DNA of 64,000 nucleotides from Alitta virens (Eukaryota; Annelida; Polychaeta; Phyllodocida; Nereididae), in the NCBI GenBank assembly GCA_932294295.1, contig OW028573.1, forward strand, positions 57,327,829-57,391,828, given 5' to 3'. A program made the translations under genes and the position numbers. Within the stretch, counting starts at the first letter, position 1. Each line of letters opens with the position of its first letter. This document shows positions 49,501-61,308 of this stretch, piece after piece. The notes beneath the pieces are model-generated. The model ran no database searches and was not told the DNA's origin. It saw nothing but the letters and a program-made list of their open reading frames with translations.

Positions 49501-52500
49501 TGAACAGAACTCCACAGAAATGCGAAATACGATCCTTGGGTTACACAACATTGGATCCACCACGGACACAACCACTGCCCTGAAACTGGCCACCAAGATC
49601 ATGAGGGGACATGGCAACAGGCTGGGTGTCCCTGATGTGGTCATCTTGCTGACCGATGGCCACACTTCTGTCAACAAGGGTTCTGTAATTCCCATAGCTG
49701 AGCAGCTGCACAGGGTAAGGCTTCTAAGGCGCAAATGACCTGACACAACAATAATAAAAGACAGGAACACATCCTAGAACTGGCTTTTAATGTAAGATTT
49801 TGTTATATGGGGGATACTAGTTGTTATATGTGAAGTCATCGTTGTATGGTATGGGACACTGTACTTGATTATGTTGTGCATTCTGTAATGTCAAGTTTTA
49901 CCGTCCTGACCAGTATGCGTATCTACAGAGTATCCAATGCACAAGACAACCAGTGTAGGTACATGGTAACCAATAACATAATTAAATTTATCTTTTTGCT
50001 CAGGAGAGGGTGACAGTGCTCTGTGTTGGAATCACGGATAAAGTGAAGATAGATGAATTGGCAGCCATTTCTTCACCACCTCATCGTGTTGGGGAGACTT
50101 TCTGGGTGACACCTGGTTTTGACACCCTCAACAGACTGGTTGGAGTCATCTATGACACTGTTTGCAACATTGTGCCCCCTAGTCCACGTGAGTTGAATTA
50201 ACGGCAACGACAATAAAAGTCAATTGAAATTTAAGAAATTCGATTGAAATTTAAGAAATTCGCTGATGCGTAGTGATCCATCTTATTTATCTACATACTT
50301 TCTTAGCAGCAAGTACCAATGCAAGTTTTCAATTACACACTTCAATTATAGGCCTAAATACATACATACATACATACATACATACATACAGACAGACAGA
50401 CAGACAGCTAGACAGACCGACTGACTGACAGAGAAACAGACATACAGACACTTTTATTTAGAACATACATACGAGTGCATTTTTGTGTTCTCTTTATGCC
50501 ACATTGCAGCTTTTATTGACGAAATTCATGAGCTAAATTCTTTTTCACCATTCAGAACCAACTGGCCCAGTGGATGTGTGCTTCATTATGGATATCTCAG
50601 GAAGCATTACGTACTATGAAGAAAAGAACTTCTTTGATATGTTGGATTTCGTCAAGAACATCATTTTCTCATTTGACATCAGCCTATCAGCGACTAGGGT
50701 TGCTCTCATTACATTCAGGTATCTTGAAAATTCTTACAATGTATTCATGGACTGTTGCACACACGAGAGCATGATTGTTGGTGTCCAAGCAGACTCAGAT
50801 CAGGGTGCCCCTCAATAATTATCATATGCTGCTCCATTTCATAATGTAAGTTTTCTAATGATGTACTATTTGAGACATATCTTGTCATCCAAAAATAATT
50901 GGTGTCCCTGAGTCTCGATCAGCAAACCTACCAGGAGAGGCTTTAGAAAAAAAAAGGTGTAACCCCCAATCTGGGTATTTTCATCCGGCCATGGTGCAAT
51001 TATTGCATGAACAAATCAGTCTGATAAAGTATTAAGAGAAGTCCAGAAAGCCAGCAATCTTTATTAGCCTTATAGTTGCACGTATTGTTCATTATTTCAC
51101 AGCACCAATGCCACCCTGCAATTTGACCTTGATGACTATGACAACACAATTGACATCAACGCCCATATTGACGGCCTTGAGAACGAAAAGGGCAAAACTA
51201 ACATCGCAGCTGGGTTGAGAATGGCTCGTACCCAGGTATTTGTGCCCAGTGGAGGTCACAGACCGGATGCTCGAGGAGTCATCTTCCTTCTGACTGATGG
51301 AAAGGACACCCAGAATTCTGACTACTGGAGAGAGGCTCAGATAATGCAGCAGCAGGGCATAGGTAAACAGAAGGGCCATCACAGTGGCTTGTAAACATTG
51401 GCAGTTTTTTGCTTGGCATATATCAGTTGGCACTTTTGTGAGATGAGGAAATCTAACTATATCAATATATACACTGTTATAATTCAACGTTTTATTTCCA
51501 TGAACCTCCTGAAAGTGACCCACTCGCCACCAACTAAAAAAATCCACATAAAAACTTCCCCATTACTTATAGAATTATAAAGAGTTAACAACATCAAGTC
51601 ACGCAACACCCCTTGGCAAGGATGTAACTCGTCTCTGTTTGATTTTTTCTACACAGAGATATTTTCTGTTGGAGTCACGGATCAAATTGACATGAACCAA
51701 CTCTATGTGATTGCCAGTAACCCAAAGCCAGAGCACGTCTTCACTGCCCTCAATTACAACTTCCTGGGAAACATCGTTGGGGAGGTCCTTGGCAGTGTTG
51801 ATGGCAAAACTACGACGACCCCAGAACCTACTACTCCAACGACATACACCCCTCCCCAAGTGCCCTCTAGGTCCGGAAGTGGTGGTGGCCTCTTTGGTCA
51901 GGCACAACCTGGTGTTACATCATCCATGGGTGGGTCGTCTAACCTTTCAGCATTCACTAAATCTGGCAATTTTTGCAAAGCATAACAGTGCTACTTTTCT
52001 TACTAGGTCCTAACTCTTTGATGTTATAATTGCCCCAAAGGTTGCAAGAACCCAGCTGACCTTCTGATGGTTATTGATGTCTCTTTCGCAACAACACCCT
52101 CTGACCTGGAAGTTAGCAAACAACTTGTAGCATCCGTTGTCATGGCATCTACCCTGGGACCAGACCAAGTTAACGTCGAAGTCATGTCAGTTGGTGTCCA
52201 GGTCAATCGGCTTGTGCGTTTTGGCGAGGCCCTTTCAAAAGAGGACATCATTAGGAGAGTGGGCAGTGTCTCCCACCAGGGCGGAACTAAGGACCTTGCT
52301 ACCCTCCTTAAGCTTATTGCTGAAGACGTGTTTGACAAAGGTTCTGCTGACAGAATTTTGGTAAGACAGATGGTTTCAACTCCATGGTATCACAAAGACA
52401 TGTTACAACATTGGTCAAACGTCCATCCTATCCTACATGGTCGCCGCCGGATCATTGTCTAGTTGATGTGAAATATTTCTGGATTTTAGTTACACATTTC

Positions 52501-55500
52501 TGAATATTCTCTCTGTTATTATTTTTTTCAGTACCCCAACTTGGTGCTGTTCCTGATGGCTGGTGGCTCTGGCAATTCACAGGACACCATTCGTCAGGCA
52601 GCCCTTTTTCGCCACCATGCCATCCACATGTTGGTGCTTGGAACAAGTCATGACGTCAACATGGCTGAAGCTTACGCCATTGCCAGCTACCCTCAAACAT
52701 TTAACTTCCGGCCCAACGTCATTGACGTCATCAGGACTCCGGAAGGACTACAGCAAAGCACTGCAGCCCTGGTGGAAATCCTATGCAACAGTCAGTAATA
52801 ATTTGCTTTCACTTTTAAGGTCCCATGCACAGTTTGATCTCACGGAAAGACGCTGTATTTTTAAAATAAGTGCTCGAGTCAGTCTTGACGCAAGACCCTC
52901 GATCAGGCCTCTACGCAGAAGAGGGTCTTGGTGAATTCCACAGAGCAAGAAATTTAACAGAGTAGATAAGTTTACATAAATCATTAGAATATAAAGCAAG
53001 GAGTCCCTGTACTTAATAAGATGATGCAATGTCGTACATGACGAATTTTAAAGAACTATTTTGTTCGCCGTTTAGTTCAAATTAACGTGCATAGTGATTG
53101 GCCTACATGCAGCCCGCATCGCTCTGTGTTTTCAGATCATTCAAACCCTCTCCTGCAGAGAGGTGCGATCAAGGGTCTGATGTTCAGACTGTGCTAGAAC
53201 CTAACCAACTCTCGGTCTGAGGCCAGAAAAATGTCCACTTTTGGATAATACACACAAACTATTAATTTTTTATCGATTGCTTGATTTTACGGATATGAAT
53301 TTGGATTGATTTAATGAACATTATCAAACATGCATGGGACCTTTGATATTTTTATCCTGTTTGTTGAAAAACTGTGTCATAATCAATAATATTTTATTTG
53401 ATAGATGTAAACGAATGCCAAGGATCTCCATGTTTGTACAATGGCACTTGCATTGATACCATTGATTCTTTCGCCTGTCAATGCACAGAGGGTAGAGGCG
53501 GCACCAGATGCACTGGAGGTACAACTACTATGAAATACTGCATACAAATATACATAGCAAATTTATGCAACATCACTGCTAATTGTTGTATCAATTCTTT
53601 CCCCAGCTTGCTCAGAATCCCGGGACATTGTTGTGGCAATTGATGAAGCTGCAATTCAGACACCAGAGGACGCCCTGTCTGTCTTCCAATGGACCCAGAC
53701 CTTCATAGATCAACTTCCGACTGGAGCAAAGGACACTCAAGTCTCACTGGTCACCATTAATCAGGACAACGTCACTGTCTTCTTCAAACTCAATAAATTT
53801 TTGACCAAAATCCAACGTCTCCACGCCACGCCTCTTCCATCCTATGGAGCTCCTTGGGTTGACCTAGATTTTGCTCTTCAGTCAGTGTTTACTACTTTAA
53901 TAAATCATATATTCATAAATGTATGCATACATCATTCATATAATTCTATTGCCGTTCTATGCTGGGGTTTCGTGGGTACAAATACTACAAAACAGTTACA
54001 AAATGGTTACATGATGTACCTCATTGTACAGCGACAATTTTGGGTGTACACACTGGCGGATCCAGCCCTGACTCTATTGGGGGGGGGGGGGAGGGGAAAT
54101 TATGACTGAAGGTTGTCCTGTCAGTCATCTCATAGACCATATGACATTAAGACTGCTTAGGGTTGGTTTGATCCGCCAGTGGGTGTACATATCTTCATGT
54201 CCCACATATAACCGTTGTATTTGTATTATATCCAAACCACAATGGTTATTTGTTAATTCTGCAGGTACATAGACGACAACGTATTCACAACTGCCAATGG
54301 AGACAGGGCAGATGCAAACAACGTTGTAGTTCTTATTAGCAATGGCAACACCACAAACAAGAGCAAGACCACCAGAAGTCCTTATGGAGCCCAGGTCATT
54401 GTTATTGCTCAAAGAAAGTATGCAAGATGGCAGCAGTTGGAAACCCTAGCAACAGATCCAGTTGAAGCTAACATTATCACCTCAAACGACTATCCATACA
54501 TGAGTGAAATCTTGCCAGATACTGTCTCCAGAATTTGTGATGGTAAGTCACTTTTACCGACCTTTATGTACAATACAGTATCCTGTCGTCTGCTTTCTTT
54601 TGACTTCACTTTGCATTCCATCTTAACACCAGATGGCGGAGTATGCATGGACGCCCCTTGTGGCAATGAAGGAACTTGCTTCAGTCTCAGGGATGAGTTC
54701 ATCTGTAAGTGTCAGCCACCTTACACAGGAGTTACTTGCGAGGACCAGCCATCTACTCGTTAGTAAATCTAAACTACTTTGTAATCTAATCAGCTATAAC
54801 TAGGTAAATGATGTGAGCGCATTTTCACTTAAAAAAAAACATTGTCTGTGCTGCAGCAAAACCCTCAGCGATTCCAAAATAGCACACAGGTCATCATTAA
54901 AATTGTTCAGTGTCTGTCCGACAGGCAGCAGGGCGGCCGTTACACTTTCATCCAGAGCAGAACAATTTGTTTCCTGAGCAGAACTCTAAACACTAATGCA
55001 CTTACCCTAATGAAATTTCATACAGTAACACTCTAAATGGGGAAAAAAAATTACTGAGTGTTTATATAGTGTGCAGTGAACCGTAATGATTGCTACTTGG
55101 CCGATGTAGCCTGTTATGCAATGCTAATAAGAGTCCAAGATAACTAGGTAACATACAAGATATCCTTAAATTTTTTAAACTCTTGAATTTCTCTAGTGCT
55201 CATTATATTCTGACAAGTGTGAAATCCATTCTGCTCAGATTAAAGCCAATTGAGCATCAAAAGTATTGTATATCCTTTTCCTGCCATTTTATGTTTTGGT
55301 TACAAAGATTTTTTGCACAATAAAGATTATTCAGGTCGCTAGAATTATCATTACAATAGCATGTTCCCTTAACTAATCTATACCTAAGATTATCAATTAT
55401 ATGTCCAAAATAGTCATATATGGGCTATGGCAATGCTTCCTAAGCAATATAAACCTTTATAAAGTTTGTATTTATTAGTATTAAGATAAATAAAGTTTGA

Positions 55501-55590
55501 ATATGTACAAATTAATATAAATCTTAAAGGTTAATTTTGTATGGAATGATACTTAACACACCCATTTTCATGCCTCATTAGTCAAAATAC

Positions 55591-55635
<45 letters not shown>

Positions 55636-58600
55636 TTAGTGCAGCAAAGTGGACCCAAATTTATGCCTATAAATATATAAATTTATTTTTCATTAATGTT
55701 CATGAAACCCCAAAAAGGTATCTCTACACTATTTAAACATATTCTTATTTACAATGTCTTGTATGCATGCAGGTGCCAGTAACAGAATTTTTCTTTTCTA
55801 AATATTGTAAAACACAACTGAGATATGTCAATGTGACTATCAAAATGCACAACTAAGCTATATAGTAATACCATATGAAATGTTGTTAGGGTAAGTGCAT
55901 TAATGCTAGAGTTCTGTTCCAGAAACACAATTTAACACCTTCTTTAGCATTTTTTTTCAGATTTTCATTTAGTATACTAATAGTATAAAAGCAGTATTAA
56001 AGGAATGTCAAAATAAAGTTTGAAAGTGAAAATACTAATGTAGGGTAAATAGTGTCTTTTGGTATGGAGGTTTGAAAAAGTAAGCATTTTACTTATTTCA
56101 ATAATTCTCTGTATTTTACAGCCATGAGACCCCCAAAAGGCACCACTACACTATTTTAGTCATATTATGACAAAGTTTTAGGCATGAAGGTGCAGACTAT
56201 TGTGTCTGAGCTCTGCTCTGGAAATGAAAAAAAAAAAAGTTTTTTTAATTTTTCCAAATTTGGTAAAACATAGCTTACATATGTCAATGTGACTATCAAA
56301 AGGCACCACTAGGCCATGAAGAGTATTACTGTACACAATTTTGGTTAGGTAAGTCTATTAGTGTTAGAGTTCTGCTCCAGAAATGAAAGTGTCACACTGG
56401 TCTGCCCGTCGGACGGACACTGGTGGTAACAATAATCCTCTAAAAACTTTGTTCGCTGAGGGTTAAAAAAGTGAGCTCTGATGCCCAATTCAGAGCAAAC
56501 TGCTAATAAAAGCATATTCTGACAGAGTGCCAGTTGGACATGGTGGCCATCATTGATGTTTCTGGAAGGCAGTCCACACAAAGACTTGATGACGTCAAGC
56601 AGTTTTTGACTGGCATTATTGAAAATGTTGACGTGTCATCTGATGGTACCCACGTAGGCCTGATCGTTTTCTCTGACAAAGCCACAACGAAGCTGTCTCT
56701 GGATCGCCCTGTTGGCAAAGCCCAGCTCCTCAAAGTATGTTACAAGTTTACAGTTTTGCTCTTTGTACTTTTTGAAACTAGTGAAAAAGGCATTTGCTAA
56801 GCCTGCAGACTTTTCATAATGTGGCCCTACCTTTGTCGCCAACAAAGGATCAATAAGACTCAGCTGCCCTGTACAAATGTAACGAATGGCTAATGACGCA
56901 ATTAATTACGCCTCAGGAAATTGACAGCGTCGTTTGGGAGGGCAACGACTCCAACTTGATGGAAGGTTTGAGGCGCGTCGTCTTAGATATGACACGTTAC
57001 GCGCGCCCCCAAGCGGACAAGGTCATTTTACTCTTCACAGATGGCGCTCCTACCATGAAAGGTCATCAGGCGCTGGATGAGGTTTGTCTAACCTTGAATA
57101 TTGACTGTTTAAACGTTTAATTGAACAACGTTATTGACTGCAAATATACAAATTTGTGCTCAGTGAGGTTATAAGAGAAAACTGTCATTTCAGGCCCTGC
57201 AAGTAAAACTGGACGGCTGGCGCCTCATGATATTCTCAGTTGGTTTGGACCTGGATGCAGTAAAGATCAGTGCCCTGGCAAGTCACCCAGTCCAGAACAA
57301 TGCTATCATTCTGGATGACTGGATGAAGTTGCATTCCAAGAAGCAGTGGGTCACTGATCAGCTCTGTCAAAGTAAGTTGGAAATTAAAGTGCACTGTACA
57401 TTGTCACTAAAGACAGTGAGATGCATATGTGAACACAGGAACCAAATACAGTTAGTACAAACGGCCTGTCAAATTAAACTTCTGTTATACGATGCTACCT
57501 GCTACTAAACAGAACTGTCTGGCTATAGCTGGCTACTCAAAGCTACTCAACAGAACTGTCTGGCTATAGCTGGCTACTCAAAGCTACTAAACAGAACTGT
57601 CTGGCTATAGCTGGCTACTCAAAGCCAGATCTAAAAGTACATGCAGCACCATCTGGTGCCTAAGTTGATAGTTACGCATATGTGTCATTTCTTGTTGAAA
57701 ATATGCTTTTTTTTTTCAGTGGTAAGTTAGAAGTAGACAGAAGCAGCTGGCTTTAGCCAGTTATAGCTACAGCCAAGAATAGATTGCTACAGCTGTCTAG
57801 AGTCGACCATATTTTGTGAAACTAACTGTAGTCATTGTTCTAATGTCATCTCCGATTACATAGGTCTGAACAGCTGCGATGCCAAGCCCTGCCAGAACTC
57901 GGGGACCTGTGAGAGAGTGTGGGACTCCCATATCTGCCACTGCCCACTGTCCTTCGGCGGACCAAACTGCCAAAAACGTGAGTCCCCCGTACCACATAAA
58001 TTCTCAGAGAATCCTGTTAACTGCCAGCCGATGGCTCTTTTATGGGCACATGTTAATGTAGCATTTTAGAGAAAACGCTTGCAAGGCGGTTTTAAGGAGC
58101 AGTTACGGACAGTAAAGTAGTCGTAAAGATACTTAAGAGGGTGGCGAGGGGCGTGCACTTGGGCCACATGGCATTCAGGCCGTAAGTTCTTTTTTGCTTT
58201 CAGGCTGTTCTCTTCCTCTGAGATACGACGTGGTCCTGTTGGCCGATGAATCCGCCGGGAACAATCCCCGCATCCACTGGAGGATGCTCTCGGTCATCTG
58301 GAGCCTGATCGACGCTCTCACTTTCTCCGACGACGCTACGCACTTGGCCTACGCCACCTTCTCCAACTACACAGCACCCAGATGGTCACTAGGGCAGAGG
58401 AACAGCAAACGCCACCTGCTGGATTTGGTATCTTTGGGCAAGACCAGCGCATTCTCTGACGCCATGTCCGCCCTGCGCACAGCCAAGTCGCACATGTTCA
58501 CGACGTCACAAGGCAACCGCGCTGACGTCAACAACGTCATCGTTATGTTAGTGGACAGTTCGCATCGCGTGGAGGAGGCCGATGAGGTCAACATCCTCAG

Positions 58601-58796
58601 CGACCTTCGAGATGCTGACTACGAGACGACCACTGTCTTTGTCATAGCATTCGGCAGAGATGTACACAGGAACCCCAATCTTGCCAAACTGGCCTCAGCC
58701 ACCAGCAAGCCCTATTTCAGCCAGGTGGAGAATGATGATGACGTCACTAAGGCCGTCGACGTCATCATTAACGCTCTGTGCAGACCAGTCAATTAA
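46508..58796 (+). CDS. Secreted multi-domain VWA/EGF protein, 19 exons
   Basis: Nineteen GT-AG exons join in frame to 1535 residues: 46508-46571, 48148-48750, 49112-49251, 49424-49714, 50004-50187, 50556-50718, 51103-51362, 51657-51929, 52041-52360, 52532-52790, 53405-53518, 53607-53880, 54265-54542, 54633-54758, 56526-56734, 56917-57081, 57194-57371, 57864-57977, 58204-58796. Domain order: signal peptide, VWA1-3, Thr/Pro linker, VWA4, EGF1, VWA5, EGF2, VWA6, EGF3, VWA7. There is no transmembrane segment, so it should be secreted. VWA domains mediate metal-dependent protein binding in matrix proteins (matrilins, collagens, shell-matrix VWA proteins). VWA1-3 keep the DxSxS MIDAS motif; VWA4-7 lose it to varying degrees. 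All domain-boundary introns are phase 1. AATAAA lies at 59028-59033. I do not recognise a named orthologue. Confidence 0.88.
46572..48147 (+). other. First intron of the VWA gene
   Basis: A 1.6-kb phase-1 intron, AT-rich. The frames inside it (46596-46949, 47165-47413 minus, 47461-47685) have no motif. Confidence 0.7.
48148..48750 (+). CDS. VWA1 (single exon, intact MIDAS)
   Basis: A whole VWA domain in one phase 1-1 exon. MIDAS residues are visible: DMVIALDSSPSVQ (DxSxS), WTDMDAAI (Thr) and LLFITDGEANF (Asp). Confidence 0.9.
48751..49111 (+). other. Intron between VWA1 and VWA2
   Basis: A 361-bp phase-1 intron without recognisable elements. Confidence 0.7.
49112..50187 (+). CDS. VWA2 (three exons, intact MIDAS)
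   Basis: Exons 49112-49251, 49424-49714 and 50004-50187, with internal introns both phase 0. MIDAS: DIVFIIDSSGSI, STTDTTTALKLA and VVILLTDGHTS. Confidence 0.9.
50221..50262. repeat. 21-bp tandem duplication in intron
   Basis: Two copies of a unit of the type ATTGAAATTTAAGAAATTCG in the intron before VWA3. Confidence 0.85.
50356..50445. repeat. (CATA)n/(CAGA)n microsatellite
   Basis: CATA units pass into CAGA units and decay into related tetramers, inside the intron before VWA3. Confidence 0.95.
50556..51929 (+). CDS. VWA3 (intact MIDAS) plus Thr/Pro linker
   Basis: Exons 50556-50718, 51103-51362 and 51657-51929, with internal phases 2 and 1. MIDAS: VCFIMDISGSITY, KTNIAAGLRMA and IFLLTDGKDT. 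The third exon ends in a mucin-like TTTTPEPTTPTTYTPP linker and a Gly/Ser stretch. Confidence 0.9.
52041..52790 (+). CDS. VWA4 (degenerate MIDAS)
   Basis: Exons 52041-52360 and 52532-52790, with a phase 0 intron. The DxSxS site reads DVSFAT and the usual TDG is LFLMAGGSG, so metal coordination is doubtful. The fold pattern is retained. Confidence 0.82.
52791..53404 (+). other. Intron between VWA4 and EGF1
   Basis: A 614-bp phase-1 intron. A GC-rich block near 52880-52930 (GACCCTC ... GAGGGTC) can form a small hairpin. No exon is missed as far as frames show. Confidence 0.6.
53405..53518 (+). CDS. EGF-like domain 1
   Basis: One phase 1-1 exon. Six Cys as in EGF modules: NECQGSPCLYNGTCID, then FACQCTEGRGGTRC. 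The VNEC opening is close to calcium-binding EGF. Confidence 0.88.
53607..54542 (+). CDS. VWA5 (MIDAS lost)
   Basis: Exons 53607-53880 and 54265-54542, phase 2 intron. DxSxS is replaced by DEAAI and TDG by ISNGN. The intron contains a 131-bp hAT-type MITE. Confidence 0.82.
54051..54181. mobile_element. hAT-type MITE with perfect 8-bp target duplication
   Basis: 131 bp with 12-bp terminal inverted repeats (CACTGGCGGATC / GATCCGCCAGTG). It is flanked on both sides by GGTGTACA (54043-54050 and 54182-54189). An 8-bp duplication is the hAT hallmark. It contains a G-run at about 54080-54091 and lies in the intron of VWA5. Confidence 0.92.
54633..54758 (+). CDS. EGF-like domain 2
   Basis: Phase 1-1 exon with six Cys: VCMDAPCGNEGTCFS, then FICKCQPPYTGVTC. 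Confidence 0.88.
54905..56430. mobile_element. Intronic DNA-transposon-like element with terminal inverted repeats
   Basis: The left end (AGTGTCTGTCCGACAGGCAG, then TTACACTTTCA ... AGAACTCTAAACACTAATGC) recurs inverted at the right end (TAGTGTTAGAGTTCTGCTCC ... GAAAGTGTCAC ... GTCGGACGGACACTGG, 56350-56425). The interior holds a partial tandem repeat: about 55700-55930 resembles 56120-56390. There is no transposase frame. It fills most of the 1.77-kb intron between EGF2 and VWA6. Confidence 0.7.
55590..55636. repeat. (TA)n(TG)n microsatellite
   Basis: About 10 TA units followed by about 12 TG units inside the intronic element at 54905-56430. Confidence 0.95.
56526..57371 (+). CDS. VWA6 (partly degenerate MIDAS)
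   Basis: Exons 56526-56734, 56917-57081 and 57194-57371 with phase 0 introns, the same phases as VWA2. The first motif is DVSGRQS, with the second Ser changed to Arg, while LLFTDGAPT is intact. Confidence 0.85.
57447..57830 (+). mobile_element. MITE family A, copy 4, with internal 41-bp triplication
   Basis: Ends: TACAGTTAG at left and CTAACTGTA at right. The family blocks are as in copies 1 and 3. The segment GCTACTAAACAGAACTGTCT plus about 21 following bases is repeated three times at 57501-57624. It lies in the intron before EGF3. Confidence 0.85.
57864..57977 (+). CDS. EGF-like domain 3
   Basis: Phase 1-1 exon with six Cys: SCDAKPCQNSGTCERV, then HICHCPLSFGGPNC. Confidence 0.88.
58204..58796 (+). 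CDS. VWA7 (MIDAS lost) and stop
   Basis: A whole VWA domain in one terminal exon, like VWA1. The motif is ADESAGNN in place of DxSxS, and LVDSSHR in place of TDG. Stop TAA at 58794-58796. G+C is higher than in the other exons. Confidence 0.85.
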
Positions 58797-59027
58797 CTGA
58801 AAGTCTGCCCAAAATAGATGCATGGAACTGCAGATCATGAATTTGGCAGACCTTCTGAAATCCATCGTAGACAAAGAGCTCCTGCCCATCCAACTAGAAG
58901 GGTTTACATCATGCAAAATGCCAGATGTTGCCAATAATAGTCTTAAAACATCCCATATATTTAGCCAACAATGATCCATATTTAACGAAACTTTCTTGGC
59001 CAAGTGTCCTTACAAACTCCGGACTAC

Positions 59028-59033
59028 AATAAA
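59028..59033 (+). terminator. Polyadenylation signal AATAAA of the VWA gene
   Basis: Lies 232 bases after the stop codon. Confidence 0.6.
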
Positions 59034-61308
59034 AATGACTTTCCAAGAAACAGTTCAGAACTGTAAAATTTTTGCAAGTGTCGAACAATGAACTTCGATC
59101 CCAAAAAACAATGGACGAACTTTTCCAAATGTTCTAGCAATGACTCTAGTTGTTTCGATGTTTGTTGATGCAAATGATTCATTAATAAACTTTGGAAATT
59201 TTTCTATGAGATATTCTTATCCCACGTTGATACAGACAAAAACAAACTAGACTCAGTTAACACAATGTTTATTAATATCAGGAAGCGGTTTATGTATATA
59301 AATAATATCTATATAATGTGATGGAATCACAGGTGTCTATCACCAGGTTAACCAGATGAAAAGAATAATAACAAGCTGAATACCTCCTGCAGGAGTGTCC
59401 TGCAGTGCCTTAATGCCTTGCATTGTCCTGCGGCTAGCTTTCCAACTGCAGTCAATTTGTGCGCGTTCTCGGCAGCGTTTTATCAACCTCACAATGCTAT
59501 CTTTGCCTGCTTCACTTAAAAGAGGCGATCACAAAAGTCAAACATAACAGTTCAATGTATAGAAATAATAACATTGATATAATCATCCTGCCCATTCCAT
59601 GAGTTCACTGCTTCATTGGAGCCACTTAGTTTTATGAGGCCTCAAAAGTATTATGCATTTGAAACAAAACAAAAAATTACTATAAACAATAAATAATAGA
59701 AAAATATTAGTCAAAAATAAGGAATAGCCTTATTAATATCATTTAATATCAATTATAAGTTAGGTAATGGATAATTATCCATATGTCATCACTTGAAGGT
59801 AAAATGCAAGTCAACATCAATATCAGTTCTTTCTCTATAACAACGCTCTAGTTTTAAGTTCTGCTATCTTGACGCTTCTATTGTTACGCAATACTAAGTT
59901 ATTTGATCTTTACAGCCTGACAAACTGACAGACTGACTGACAGACAGACGCCGAGCAACGTTTTAACTGTACACTAAGGAATACATAAGCTTTCAAACAG
60001 TTCCAGAGCAAATATATTCAGCCACATATTTACAATCATTTGCCTATCTGCCAGAGCTGATCTATACAGTGACACCCAGTGAATTATGATAATAATTAGC
60101 GGATTACGACCTATTTACACTATCTATATCACAAAGTTCTAACAACAGCTATGAACAGTTTAGTTTGAACACATGAAAAAAGTGTGTGAACCCATTTTCA
60201 ACAATTTATAGTCAAGAAACTAGGACAAAAATGTCAGCTATACAAGAAGACGTGTAAGCTGAGAAGGACCGTGTAATGTTAAATAGGTTCACAATCAATG
60301 CAAAAATCACAGTAACATGTCGGCACATCTGGAAGAGCACGACGATAACTAGACGAGATTACGCACGAGACCAATTCAGACCTTGCATTCTTTAAGCTCC
60401 ACAAGAGTACGAGTATTACTTATAGCATATAAATGGCCTTTGGCTTCACAGCTATGGGTTATAGGATTACATAGGGAACATGGGACATATATTGTATTAC
60501 ATTGTATTGTGACACTTTGCAGTATAATATTGTTAGGAATAACTTGTTATGACATTCTGGAGTATAAAGCTGTGCAGGCGGATAACATATTATGACATAC
60601 TGTTTATATTGAGCAGGCATGGACAATAAATTAGCTTTTCGTGGTTTTGACTATGACAATCACCAGAATAAGGTTATGACCATAACATTTCATAACATTA
60701 TTAATAAAGTACAACCTGTTTAGTAAGACCGTATCAGTTGGGACTGCAGGGCACCAGGTCACATCATAAAGTTTATTCTAGAACTTGAAAAGTTCAGATT
60801 TAAGATCTAGGAAGGCCATAGGTCGTCGTGCTCACCATAACGACAAATATTTTGTTTAAGTTATTCACCCAAATGCCCACCTGAAAGGGTCTTACTAAAA
60901 GGTTCAACTGCGATGTTTGAACAGTGAAGCAATTTGCTGCACGTGTTGTTTCTTTGCTCTTCCTGGGAAGGACAGACAGAGAACACAGCGACATGATGAC
61001 GTCATGAGTGATTGCACTGCCCCTGGCGGAAGTTCATGGCAACTGAGGTTGGTTGGCCTCAAAAGCCTTTAGCAGTTCTGGCCTAGATACCTTGGGTACC
61101 TCAGTCATTGTCTTGGGTTGGCTCAGGCGGTCAGACACCAATTGTCTGTCTTTTACTGGCCAGGTCTGTGCAGCGTTCCCTATGACGTAGCAGCACTATT
61201 TTTACGTTCTCATGACGTAAGCTGACGACGAAAGCGCGACGGTCATATATTACCACTCACTCCCTTGCATTGTTTTCTGTGCACAACAAAGAAACAAAGG
61301 CATAGGTA
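59034..61308. other. Convergent intergenic region, includes GDF 3' UTR
   Basis: Space between the convergent VWA and GDF8/11-like genes. A minus-strand AATAAA (60772-60777) could end the GDF transcript, giving a 3' UTR of about 530 bases. No other gene is seen. Confidence 0.5.

Noticed and set aside
51092..51547. Minus-strand frame of 151 codons
   Set aside because: It is the antisense of VWA3 exon 51103-51362, which is supported by MIDAS motifs and splice sites.
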